A stretch of DNA of 64,000 nt. Origin: an uncultured Phocaeicola sp. (GTDB lineage Bacteria; Bacteroidota; Bacteroidia; Bacteroidales; Bacteroidaceae). The DNA is taken from positions 186,001-250,000 of the forward strand of contig CALUET010000023.1 in NCBI GenBank assembly GCA_944319745.1, given 5' to 3'. The position numbers were made by a program, and so were the translations under genes. Of this stretch, positions 26,577 through 36,000 are shown piece by piece (the first letter of the stretch is position 1; each line of letters begins with the position of its first letter). The notes under the pieces were generated by a model, which saw nothing but the letters and a program-made list of their open reading frames with translations, did not search any database and had not been told where the DNA came from.

Positions 26577-28724
26577 TTATTCCGTTGTAATAGTCAGTTG
26601 TTTTCCTTGCTCCAGTAAAACATGCAGGATAAACCAGCTGTCTAGCTTATACCCGTCGTAAGATATATTCGTTATTTTCCTTCCCGTACCTTCTTTTACG
26701 ATGGTAAATGATTTGCCGTTTCCTAAAGTGAATTTCACCTTATCAAATAAAGGTACGGTTACGATATATTCCGGATTGGCGGGAGAGTAAGTATATAACC
26801 CGATGGCGTTGAAAACATACCACGCCGACATTTCTCCTGCATCGTCCATTCCTGAGTAAGCAAGCTTTTCTTTTCCCATATCGTAGTAATGGTTCATGAT
26901 ACTATCCAGTATACATTGTGCCTTTTCTTGCTTATCGATGAAGTAATAGGTGTAGGGAACACTGTGATCGGGCTGGTTTCCGTGACAGTAATTCCCGATA
27001 AATCCTGTCATATTGTGTGCCTCGTATCCGCGCCAAGGTTCCGTAAAGAGAGAATCAAGTTTCTGTTCCACGGCCTCTTTGCTGGGGTAAAGTGCAAGCA
27101 TTCCCTCCGGATCATGCGGAGCAAAAAAGAGAGATTGCCATGCATTTGCTTCGCGGTACATGTAAGCATAATACGGGTAATACGGATCAAAATCCTTTAT
27201 CCAACTTCCATCGGCGATGCGTCCTCTCCAAAAGCCCGTGCTCGGATCGAACAAATTCATATAGTTTCGCGAACGATTCATGAGTAATTCATAATTGTTC
27301 ATATCGCCCAATTCTCTTGCAATTAGGGCTGTTGCGTAATCATCATAGGCATATTCCACTGTTTTTGTCACCGCAGCTTTGTATTCATCCCACGTTGGAA
27401 CATTCGTAGTGTCTTTTTCTGCTATCCAACCTTGCTTGATGTATTCGTCCAAATACGGTCTTCCTCCCGGGCCGGGAACGGTAGCATTTTTCAATAACAA
27501 CTTGTAAGCCCGCTGTAAATCGAAGCCCTTTATGCCGCGAAGATAGCTTCCCGCAACGAAAACCGACGCGTGATCTCCGTGAAAGAATGTAGGCATATAG
27601 CCGTTACTTTTCTCGCCTTTGTCGATAATTGACTTGATGACATCGGTGGTAACATCGGGAGAAATCATCCCAAGCAATATGAGCTTATTCCGATAATCAT
27701 CCCAGAAAGACGGATTAGTATAGTAGCAAAAGTCGCCTTTTGTCACGTTCCCATTCTCATCGGTATACTCTCCGTTGACATCACTGCGCAGGGCGGGCCA
27801 TAAGAATGAGCGGTAAAGGCAGGAGTAAAACAGGCCTTTTTCACGCTCCGTGCCGCCTTCGACCTGGATGTGTGACAGCAGCTTTTCCCATTTTTCATTG
27901 GCCTCCTTGCGTACTTGTGCAAAGCTTTTGTTCAGCATTTCCTGTTCCAGGTTTTCCTTTGCATTGTCGATGCTGACAAAAGAAAAGCCGATTTTCAGTT
28001 CAAGAGGCTCGCTTCCTTTGCTGTTGTCGAAATTGATTACGGAAACCTCACGCTTGTCGTCTTTCACTTGTTCGATGTCTTTTATCTTATAGTTCGAGAT
28101 GGCGTAAAAACGCATGTTCCCCTCTGCGTCTTGATAACCCGAGAAAGTATGGTCATCGACCTTTTGAATTTTCCAATCGCGAACGTGATTGTTGGAACGC
28201 GTCAGGTCGGCCAGGAGCTTTTTATCGTCCTCTGGGCGGAAAGTGTACTTATGAAAGGCGCAACGTAACGTGGAAGTCAGTTCGGCATTTACCTGGTATC
28301 TTTCCAGAAAGACCTGATAGTATCCCGGATGGGCCGACTCGTTTTCATGGCTATATTTCGAGCAGAAGTCGCTAGGCGACACATCTCCTGTTACGGGGAG
28401 CAGCGGGATATGCAGTAAATTCCAGTGTCCTTTGTTCGTATGGGTGAAGCCATATATTACAGAGTCCTCGTATTGATACCCGGCTCCACTGCGGTATTGC
28501 GTTACCGGACTGAGTTGTACCATTGCATTCGGGACGGAAGATCCCGGAAAAACTTCCGCTCCCCAGGTGCGAGACTTGAGGTGTCTGACGTAACCCAAGT
28601 CCTCAGGTTCCCATAAAGTTGCCGTTCCCAGGAAGGGATTGACGTAGTCTGTGAGTTGCTTTCTTTGATTGCAACTTGTTAAAAGGGCCAATGTGGCAAG
28701 CCCAATCATTGCATAGCTTTTCAT
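26577..28724 (-). CDS. GH92 alpha-mannosidase, lipoprotein (first copy)
   Basis: An exported calcium-dependent exo-alpha-mannosidase-type enzyme of family 92, 715 residues. The lipobox is ALLTSC (Cys18). The N-terminal domain begins TDYVNPFLGTATLWEPEDLG. The catalytic region carries YCHGNQPDHSVPYTYYF and GMDDAGEMSAWYVFNAIGLY, equivalent to the conserved HGNQP and DD-GxMSAW motifs. GH92 enzymes trim alpha-mannosides of host or yeast glycans. It shares only the family with the second GH92 gene at 49.6 kb; the N-terminal regions are clearly different. Confidence 0.92.
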   Translation of the reverse strand: MKSYAMIGLATLALLTSCNQRKQLTDYVNPFLGTATLWEPEDLGYVRHLKSRTWGAEVFPGSSVPNAMVQLSPVTQYRSGAGYQYEDSVIYGFTHTNKGHWNLLHIPLLPVTGDVSPSDFCSKYSHENESAHPGYYQVFLERYQVNAELTSTLRCAFHKYTFRPEDDKKLLADLTRSNNHVRDWKIQKVDDHTFSGYQDAEGNMRFYAISNYKIKDIEQVKDDKREVSVINFDNSKGSEPLELKIGFSFVSIDNAKENLEQEMLNKSFAQVRKEANEKWEKLLSHIQVEGGTEREKGLFYSCLYRSFLWPALRSDVNGEYTDENGNVTKGDFCYYTNPSFWDDYRNKLILLGMISPDVTTDVIKSIIDKGEKSNGYMPTFFHGDHASVFVAGSYLRGIKGFDLQRAYKLLLKNATVPGPGGRPYLDEYIKQGWIAEKDTTNVPTWDEYKAAVTKTVEYAYDDYATALIARELGDMNNYELLMNRSRNYMNLFDPSTGFWRGRIADGSWIKDFDPYYPYYAYMYREANAWQSLFFAPHDPEGMLALYPSKEAVEQKLDSLFTEPWRGYEAHNMTGFIGNYCHGNQPDHSVPYTYYFIDKQEKAQCILDSIMNHYYDMGKEKLAYSGMDDAGEMSAWYVFNAIGLYTYSPANPEYIVTVPLFDKVKFTLGNGKSFTIVKEGTGRKITNISYDGYKLDSWFILHVLLEQGKQLTITTE

Positions 28725-28853
28725 GTGTATCGTAATAAAAATTTAAAAGAATAATGCCTTTTTAATTGCCTAATAAAGTAAAATTAGGAAAAGAAGTACA
28801 GGATACAAAGATTTTTTGCTTTTTTTAAGATACGATAAACAAAATATTTATTG

Positions 28854-28897
28854 CAAAAAGCCGCGTCGGGCCAGAGGAAAGCTCGAGGACTTTTTGT
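28854..28897 (-). terminator. Possible terminator of the PfkB kinase gene
   Basis: On the minus strand AAAAAGTCCTCG pairs imperfectly with CGCGGCTTTTT across a loop, with small bulges, about 20 bases after the pfkB-type gene's stop. It is a weak candidate. Confidence 0.35.
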
Positions 28898-28917
28898 AAA
28901 AAGCATGTGTTTTTTTA

Positions 28918-29814
28918 TCAAATCTCTTCGGCGTGTAAATGGCTTTCCCGTATGATTTTGAGAGCTTGTTCTTCAGTTCCCGAAAAAGGTCCGGATTTCT
29001 CTATTTTTAAAGTAGACAGTGCGGCGGCGAAACATCCGGCTTCATCATACGAAGCTCCTTTGTCGCGCATGTACAAATATCCCATTACGTAAGTGTCTCC
29101 GCAGCCGGTGGCGTCGATGATTTCCGCGGGAGGATAGGCCGGGATTCGGTAAAATTTCTGTTCCGCATAAATAAGAGATCCCAGACTGCCCAGCGTGAGC
29201 AGAACTTCTTTTACGCCCCATTGGTGTAGTTGGATGGCAGCTTCCCGGTAATCTTTCAGGCCGGTCAGCACTTCGGCCTCGTGTTCGTTGACCTTAAGAA
29301 TGTGGACATATTGCAGCAACTCTCTTTTGTTTTCCCAGTCGACCGGGAATACTTTGTCGCCTTTGACCTCGCGAAGGTAACCTTGTGCGTCGACCGACAA
29401 GATGCCTTTCTTCGAGAGATGTTTTATGACTTCAGGGGCAAAGTCGTCGGCCAACAAGCTCCCCAAATGAAAGAAACGGGCATTTTCGTCTTCGACATCC
29501 TTTAGTGTAAACGGATCGGCCTTGGCCAATACGCGCTGTGTGCGGTTGTTTTGGTCCGCTCCATAGGAATTTTCAAAATAAACGGTTCGGCGGCTCGGGA
29601 TAATCTTGATGTTGATTCCTTTTTTTTTCATCTCCTCCGCATAAGGATATTCGCTTGGAGCAAGCGCCGTAACGAGACGATAATTTTGAGAATCGTTTAA
29701 ATTGTTGATTCCGTACGAGAAATAATAAGCAGTTCCTCCCGGCATGTAAGACGTTTGCTTGGGAGTAATGATTTTGTCTAACGTAATATGTCCGATACAA
29801 CAAATGTTGTTCAT
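28918..29814 (-). CDS. PfkB-family carbohydrate kinase
   Basis: A 298-residue ribokinase/PfkB-family sugar or nucleoside kinase. The substrate-side glycine motif is MPGGTAYYFSYGI and the catalytic anion-hole motif is DATGCGDTYVMGYLY (Asp as base). I use the start at 29814 (MNNICCIGHITLDKI), which places the family N-terminus first. The open frame extends to 30102, but that part is low-complexity, covers the divergent promoters, and lies before the TATCTTTG box at 29841. The substrate is unknown. It is divergent from inositol-3-phosphate synthase, so an inositol or sugar substrate is possible but not shown. Confidence 0.87.
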   Translation of the reverse strand: MNNICCIGHITLDKIITPKQTSYMPGGTAYYFSYGINNLNDSQNYRLVTALAPSEYPYAEEMKKKGINIKIIPSRRTVYFENSYGADQNNRTQRVLAKADPFTLKDVEDENARFFHLGSLLADDFAPEVIKHLSKKGILSVDAQGYLREVKGDKVFPVDWENKRELLQYVHILKVNEHEAEVLTGLKDYREAAIQLHQWGVKEVLLTLGSLGSLIYAEQKFYRIPAYPPAEIIDATGCGDTYVMGYLYMRDKGASYDEAGCFAAALSTLKIEKSGPFSGTEEQALKIIRESHLHAEEI

Positions 29815-29840
29815 GATGAGATGTTTCCTAAAAATTTCCG

Positions 29841-29848
29841 CAAAGATA
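29841..29848 (-). promoter_or_regulatory. Promoter -7 box for the PfkB kinase (TATCTTTG)
   Basis: The minus-strand TATCTTTG lies 27 bases before the chosen start at 29814. It is the reason for rejecting the upstream start codons in the same frame. Confidence 0.65.
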
Positions 29849-30088
29849 GTGAAATTTTTCAGGAAACATAGATGTGTTTTCTTCCGAAGAACCTTTTGTT
29901 GTCGGGTAAAGACTGCGAAGAGTTTGTAAGACGCTGCGCGCAGATTAACCGGAAAGACGCTAAGAACGGCATCCGGAAAAGGTATCTTTCTTAAAAAAGA
30001 ATGTTCTGTTTTCGTGCATTTGTAAATTATTTGTCTGAAAAAGAAGATAAAAAAACAACCAAATTTCTTTTTTACGTGAATAAAATTA

Positions 30089-30096
30089 TATCTTTG
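30089..30096 (+). promoter_or_regulatory. Promoter -7 box for ino1 (TATCTTTG)
   Basis: TATCTTTG with a T-rich -33 region (about 30064-30071) lies 67 bases before the start at 30163. The 349-base gap between the divergent kinase and ino1 holds these two promoters and nothing else that I can recognise. Confidence 0.65.
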
Positions 30097-30162
30097 CCCC
30101 AATTTTATACCTTGAACCTTTTTAGAGAATAACCAATATACTTTAAGAAAAGATATTTAAAG

Positions 30163-31470
30163 ATGGAAAAAAAGAATGTACAACCAGCAACCGGTAAACT
30201 CGGTGTGCTGTGTGTCGGACTTGGAGCAGTATCTACAACGTTTATGACAGGTGTGTTGATGGTTCGTAAAGGACTGGCAAAACCTGTGGGTTCAATGACT
30301 CAATATGACAAGATTCGCGTAGGACGTGGTGCCGACAAAAAATATCTTCATTACAATGAAATCGTTCCTTTGGCCCAACTGAAGGATATAGTGTTCGGCG
30401 CCTGGGATGTATATCCTGCCAACGCTTATGAATCTGCAATGAATTGTGAAGTCTTGAAGGAGAAGGACATTAATCCGGTAAAAGACGAACTGGAGAAAAT
30501 AATCCCGATGAAAGCTGCTTTCGATCACGAGTATGCCAAGCGCTTGAATGGGGACAATGTTAAGAGTTGCTCTACGCGTTGGGAAATGGTTGAGCAGTTG
30601 CGTGCCGACATACGTAACTTTAAAGAAGCAAATGGCTGCGCACGTGTTGTCGTATTGTGGGCGGCTTCTACCGAAATTTATGTCCCGGTTTGCGAAGAAG
30701 TACATGGTTCTTTGGCAGCATTGGAGAAGGCGATGAAAGACAATGACCGCGTGCATATCGCACCTTCAATGTGTTATGCTTATGCAGCTTTGGCGGAAGG
30801 TGCTCCGTTTATTATGGGCGCTCCGAACACAACGGTGGATATTCCTGCTATGTGGGAGATGGCGGAAAAGACAAAACTTCCCATTGCAGGCAAAGATTTC
30901 AAGACAGGTCAGACTTTGGTTAAGTCGGGCTTTGCTCCGATTATCGGCACTCGTTGCCTGGGATTGTCGGGATGGTTCTCTACAAACATCCTGGGAAACC
31001 GTGACGGACTTGTGCTTGATGAACCGGCAAATTTCCATACAAAGGAAGTAAGCAAGCTGTCAACTTTGGAATCTATTCTCGTTCCTGAGAACCAACCGGA
31101 CCTATATACCGATTATTATCACAAGGTGCGTATCAACTATTATCCGCCTCGTAACGATAATAAAGAAGGATGGGATAACATAGACATCTTCGGCTGGATG
31201 GGATATCCTATGCAGATTAAGATCAATTTCCTGTGTCGCGATTCTATTTTGGCCGCGCCGTTATGTTTGGATTTGGTGTTGCTTAGCGACTTGGCTGCCC
31301 GTGCAGGACGTTATGGAATACAACGTTTCCTGAGTTTCTTCCTGAAGAGTCCGATGCACGACTACACGAAGAATGAAGTTCCCGTAAATCATTTGTTCCA
31401 ACAATACGTAATGTTGAAAAATGCATTGCGTGAGATGGGTGGGTACGAGCCTGATGAAGAAATAGATTAA
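30163..31470 (+). CDS. ino1: Inositol-3-phosphate synthase
   Basis: Converts glucose 6-phosphate to L-myo-inositol 1-phosphate, using NAD within the active site. The Rossmann start is LGVLCVGLGAVSTTFMTGVL (residues about 13-32). Other family segments are VVLWAASTEIYVPV, DFKTGQTLVKSGFAPI, and the MGYPMQIKINFLCRDSILAA stretch. 435 residues, fitting the short prokaryotic form. In Bacteroides the product feeds inositol phospholipids and sphingolipids. The CDP-alcohol transferase and phosphatase genes for that pathway are not next to it here. Confidence 0.95.
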   Translation: MEKKNVQPATGKLGVLCVGLGAVSTTFMTGVLMVRKGLAKPVGSMTQYDKIRVGRGADKKYLHYNEIVPLAQLKDIVFGAWDVYPANAYESAMNCEVLKEKDINPVKDELEKIIPMKAAFDHEYAKRLNGDNVKSCSTRWEMVEQLRADIRNFKEANGCARVVVLWAASTEIYVPVCEEVHGSLAALEKAMKDNDRVHIAPSMCYAYAALAEGAPFIMGAPNTTVDIPAMWEMAEKTKLPIAGKDFKTGQTLVKSGFAPIIGTRCLGLSGWFSTNILGNRDGLVLDEPANFHTKEVSKLSTLESILVPENQPDLYTDYYHKVRINYYPPRNDNKEGWDNIDIFGWMGYPMQIKINFLCRDSILAAPLCLDLVLLSDLAARAGRYGIQRFLSFFLKSPMHDYTKNEVPVNHLFQQYVMLKNALREMGGYEPDEEID

Positions 31471-31492
31471 TTGGTTCTTTATAAAACTATAA

Positions 31493-31536
31493 AAAAGTCC
31501 TTCCGAACATGAAATCGTGTTCGGAAGGGCTTTTTT
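31493..31536 (+). terminator. Terminator of ino1
   Basis: AAAGTCCTTCCGAACA (31494-31509) pairs with TGTTCGGAAGGGCTTT (from 31518) with one G-T pair, and a T run follows. It lies 23 bases after the ino1 stop. Confidence 0.87.
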
Positions 31537-31599
31537 ATTGCATCTTCGGAGAAAACGAACGGCATGCGGGCGTTCATTCTCTGCGAAAAGAACCGATAT

Positions 31600-32502
31600 C
31601 TAACAGCAGTCTTTTTCTTTACACTCGTTTTGAGGCGTTTCACATTCTACGGTACAGTGCGCCACATCATGGCTGTGAAACAAATCTTTTACCTGTTGTT
31701 TGGTCTTTTCCATCAGCGTAATATCTTTTAAAACAATGTGTATGGTAGCAGCATTTTCGGTAGTGCTTACTGCCCACACGTGCAGATGATGCCAACTTTT
31801 AATGTTCGTTATGGCAGAAATGCCGTTTTCTATTTGGGAAATGTCTACCGATGAAGGGACAGCATCAAGCGATAAAAACAAACTTTCCTTTAGTAGTTTC
31901 CATGTGGATATAAGGATGATTGCGGCAATGATAAGGCTTATGATGGGATCGATAACGGAAAGACCTGTGAAAGAGATGATGATCCCTGCGATAACGACGC
32001 CGATGGAAACAAGCGTATCCATGGCCATATGGAGAAAAGCACTGCGTATGTTCAGGTCATTCTTCTGGTGTTTCATGAGAAGCCATGTGGTTATTCCGTT
32101 TACAATAATGCCGGCACCGGCCGTCAACGAAATGGCATTTCCCGGAATATTTACCGGGTTCTTCAACTTGTAGATGCTTTCTATTATGATGGCTCCTACG
32201 GCAGTAAACAGAATGATTGCGTTCGTTAGTGAAACAAGAATGGTACTTTTCTTGTATCCGTAGGTGAAGCGCCGGTTGGCATGCCGTTTTGCTATACGGA
32301 ACGCAAAGAGAGAAAGTAGAAGGCCGAATACGTCGCTTAGGTTATGTCCTGCGTCGGATAGAAGACTAAGGGAGTTATAAACTAACCCGACGGTGCCTTC
32401 CGTTATGACAAAAAGCAGGTTTATGCCGATGCAGACAACGAGAACCGTGTTGAGCGACGTATCGTCGTTCAGATGCGTATGCGCATGATGTGTGTGAGAC
32501 AT
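31600..32502 (-). CDS. Cation diffusion facilitator (zinc/divalent metal exporter)
   Basis: A 300-residue CDF transporter with six membrane helices that exports Zn2+ or related metals against protons. The metal site motifs are LLSDAGHNLSD in helix 2 and HMAMDTLVSIG in helix 5. The cytoplasmic C-terminal domain contains WHHLHVWAVSTTENAATIH. The N-terminus is His-rich (MSHTHHAHTHL) and the C-terminus Cys-rich (ECKEKDCC), consistent with metal handling. It is closest to ZitB/CzcD-type exporters by pattern. A TATCTTTG box lies upstream at 32564. No metal-responsive regulator is adjacent. Confidence 0.92.
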   Translation of the reverse strand: MSHTHHAHTHLNDDTSLNTVLVVCIGINLLFVITEGTVGLVYNSLSLLSDAGHNLSDVFGLLLSLFAFRIAKRHANRRFTYGYKKSTILVSLTNAIILFTAVGAIIIESIYKLKNPVNIPGNAISLTAGAGIIVNGITTWLLMKHQKNDLNIRSAFLHMAMDTLVSIGVVIAGIIISFTGLSVIDPIISLIIAAIILISTWKLLKESLFLSLDAVPSSVDISQIENGISAITNIKSWHHLHVWAVSTTENAATIHIVLKDITLMEKTKQQVKDLFHSHDVAHCTVECETPQNECKEKDCC

Positions 32503-32563
32503 AAGACTATATTTTTAAATGAAAGCCGAGGGCTTTTGTAAAAAACAATGAATTCTTTCGCTG

Positions 32564-32571
32564 CAAAGATA
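32564..32571 (-). promoter_or_regulatory. Promoter -7 box for the CDF exporter (TATCTTTG)
   Basis: The minus-strand TATCTTTG lies 61 bases before the start at 32502. Confidence 0.6.
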
Positions 32572-32745
32572 GCGATCTTTAAAAGAAACATGAGGAATTT
32601 CTCACTTGGAGACCGCGATTTGCAACTTGGTTGCATGTGATGTTTTCGGTAATATTAAAAGATGTGAAAAAAAAGGATGTAGGTATATGACTTAAAGTTA
32701 TTTGTATTTACTTTGGGTGCGTGTAAAAATAAAATAATAAAGATT

Positions 32746-32922
32746 ATGAACGAATTAATTGAAAAAATCAAAGAATTGAGCGCAGCTTTGTTGACTGATG
32801 CAGAATTGCAGGCAACAAAAGGAAATAAAGCTGCCGGGACTCGTGCTCGCAAAGCTTCATTAGATTTGGAGAAGGTGTTGAAAGAGTTCAGAAAAAAATC
32901 ATTGGAAGAATCAAAAAAATAA
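32746..32922 (+). CDS. Small histone H1-like protein
   Basis: A 58-residue basic protein (MNELIEKIKELSAALLTDAE, a middle with GNKAAGTRARKASLDLEKVL, and a Lys-rich end) that resembles the short histone-H1-like proteins of Bacteroidetes. Such proteins are thought to bind DNA as nucleoid components. I start it at 32746 rather than 32713, since the longer version adds a poor N-terminus. It is a single-gene unit: a terminator hairpin follows within 25 bases. The homology call rests on composition and the AGTRARK segment. Confidence 0.78.
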   Translation: MNELIEKIKELSAALLTDAELQATKGNKAAGTRARKASLDLEKVLKEFRKKSLEESKK

Positions 32923-32946
32923 CATTTTTTCAATGCCTGTATCGAA

Positions 32947-32997
32947 GGGGTCATGTCATTTCTTTTCAATGGAAATGGTATGACCTCTTTCTTTTTT
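32947..32997 (+). terminator. Terminator of the histone-like gene
   Basis: GGGGTCATGTCATTTC and GAAATGGTATGACCTC form a long, nearly perfect stem (32947-32987), and TTTCTTTTTT follows. Confidence 0.8.
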
Positions 32998-33032
32998 CTC
33001 TCGTTTTTCTGCATTCATTCTGCATAACTTTA

Positions 33033-33040
33033 TAATTTTG
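33033..33040 (+). promoter_or_regulatory. Promoter -7 box for the sensor kinase operon (TAATTTTG)
   Basis: TAATTTTG fits TAnnTTTG and lies 26 bases before the kinase start at 33067. The -33 element is not obvious. Confidence 0.5.
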
Positions 33041-33066
33041 TAGGAAAGATATTCGGTAAGATATAT

Positions 33067-36000
33067 ATGAGGGCGATTTGTTTTATACGGTTTGTCTCGG
33101 CGTTGTGGATAGGATTATGGCTTCTTTCCTGTTGCAGCCGGGGAAACATGCGGGATGAATTGTATTGGCATGTCGATTCGCTCAACCGCTTTTCGTATGA
33201 AATGCGCTATAAAGATCTGGATGCATCGGCACGTGCTGCCGATTCGGCCTGCAAGTTGTCGGGATCGTATGCCAATCTGCGTTCCGAAGCATTGAACAAT
33301 AAAGGCTTTTGTGCCTTCATGTATATGGACTTTGAGGCTGCGTCCCGTTTGTATAGGCAGGCATCTTCGGCAAGCGATAACGAGATAGAGCGGTTGATAG
33401 CCGATGTGGGGATGATGAAAATATGCCAGCGTACTTCGATGAATAAAGAATTCTACGATTATCGTAACAGCGCGTTACGCAGAATGAAACGCATTGCAGA
33501 GGAAGCTGCATCGATAACCGATGCACACGATAAGCAGAGGCTTAATTATGCTTTATCCGAATTTTATATTGCATCGGGCATTTATTATTACTATTTGCAG
33601 CAGGATAAAGAGTCGATGCAAGCCATCAATTCCATTACAGAGTCGATGCTTGAGAACGATACGGCGCAGCGCTTGTATTATGAATATATGCGCGGTTCGG
33701 GCGGAATGTACGAGGCTGCTACTCCGGACATGGTGGTGAAGGGAGAGTTCGGCTTCCTTGTCGATTGTTATTTAAAGGCACGTTCGGGCGGATATATCTA
33801 CTTTGAAGCAAATGCATTACAGGCTATGGCCGAACTGTTAAACCTTAAAAGTAATCGGATCTTATTGGAAAAAGAGCGGAAAGGCCTGCTTCGTTTGGTA
33901 AATGAAAAGGGACTTCCTACAGACAGCCTGCCGCTTTTTTATGCAAACGAGGCATTGAATCTGTTTAAACAATACGGCGATTGGTATCAGATTTCGGGGG
34001 CTTACCGTACAATCGCCACGTACTATAATTTCGAAAACCGGCCGGAAAAAGCCCTGCCAAACCTGGAAAAGGCTTTAAACTACGTGAATCTTCATCACGA
34101 ACGCCGTTATCATTGCAATGATACAACCGACCGTTTGCGCACATTCGTGCCGGCGGAAACAAAATCGGTGGAGCTGAAGTGGATAACGGAAGAGCATATT
34201 TTGACTGTTCCGGAGTGGATTACCCGGTTACGCGAGCAGTTGAGTCGGACGTATGCGGCAATGGGATGCAAGTTTCAGTCGGATTATAATCGGAACATTT
34301 ATCTGGATTTACTCGACTATACCCGCCAGGATAAAGAGATAGAAAGCCGTTATGCCGCTCTGGAGAAGGAAACGAATCAGTTGAACATTCTTTTTGTTCT
34401 GATTATTATGGGCTTTGGAATGTCTGTGGTGATATTTGTCTTTTTCAATAAACGTTGGCGGAAACGGAACCGGAGATACCTTTCAAAGTTGAAAAGCGTG
34501 CTCGACTTGTGTCAGAAAATTACGGCGGCAGTTCCTGCTTGCGCTCAGAGTATGGACGAGGTTGTCGATGCCGTGTTGCTGACCATAAGGGATGATTTCG
34601 AACATCTGTTTCAGACTGTCGACATGAAGATTTCCGTTTCCGGTGAAAATATAGGCGGGCAAGAAGGAAACTTTACGTCTTTCAAACTGCTTTCCCCCGG
34701 GGAAAAAGTCCCGGTGGGTGTCCTGCTGTTGGCGCTTTCCCGCCCGCTCGGGAAGGAAGAGAAGGAGATGCTTCGTCTGATATTGCCTTACCTTGCCTGG
34801 ACAATAGCCAATGGATTGAACCTTGTAACGCTCGACGATGAAAGGAAGAGGCTGGAAAAGGAACAATATGTTCACGAGCAACATCTGGCAGAATATAAGC
34901 GTCAGAACATTATCAAAAAGGCGTGTTTGTCGATTGTTGCCGGAATCTTGCCTTACATAGACCGTGTGGTGAACGAAGTGGCCAAGTTGAAGTCGGCGGA
35001 ATATGCCAGGAAACCGGAAGTGAAAAAAGAAAAGTTACGCTACATCACCGAGCTGATTGAGAAGATAAACGAGTATAATGACATCCTTGCAATGTGGATA
35101 AAGATGAGGCAGGGGGCATTAAACTTGAACATAGAGACGTTTGATTTGGATGATTTGTTTGCCGTGATACGGAAAGGGAAACGCGCGTTCGACGTGAAGC
35201 ATCAGGAACTTGTCGTGGAGCCAACGGCGTTGAGCGTAAAAGCCGACAAGGCCCTTACACTGTTTATGATTAATACTTTGGCTGAAAATGCCCGGAAATA
35301 TACTCAGGATGGCGGCCGGATTGAAGTGAATGCTGCCGAAGGCGATACGTATGTGGAGGTATCGGTTACCGACAACGGCCCGGGCTTGTCGGAAGAAGAC
35401 GTGCACCGCATACTGCACGAAAAGGTTTACGATTCGGGAAACATCGGCCTTGATACGGCGGTCGACGTGCAGGCTCTGAAAAAACAAAAGGGGCATGGCT
35501 TCGGTTTGATGAATTGCAGGGGAATTATCGAGAAGTATCGTAAGACAAACGCCCTGTTCGATGTTTGCACGTTTGCCGTCGAGAGCACTCCCGGACGGGG
35601 AAGTCGTTTTTATTTCCGCCTGCCAAAAGGCGTAAGGAAGATTTTGTCCGTGGTAATATTTCTCGGTGTTTTGCTTGGAGGAACGGCATGTTCCGGTGAA
35701 AAGCCGTTGGTGGATCCGGGGGAAAGCGCCGATGTTTTTCGTCGTGACAGCCTGTTGAGCAGGGCGAACGATTACGCCAATTGCGTATACTCCTGTAACG
35801 TTGAAGGGTATTATGCGGATGCTTTGTTATATGCCGACAGTGCGTTTTATTACCTGAACTGCGATTATACGGAACATTCCGGCAGGGGAAGCACGCCTTT
35901 GTTGAAACTGTTTGACGAAGAAACCGTAGCGGAAGAAGTCTGGTTTGCGCAAGGTTTCGATACAGATTATTACATCTTGCTCGATATACGAAACGAAGTT

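Noticed and set aside
29815-30102. N-terminal extension of the PfkB kinase frame
   Set aside because: Low-complexity Phe/Lys-rich residues, not seen in the family, and the stretch contains the divergent promoter boxes.
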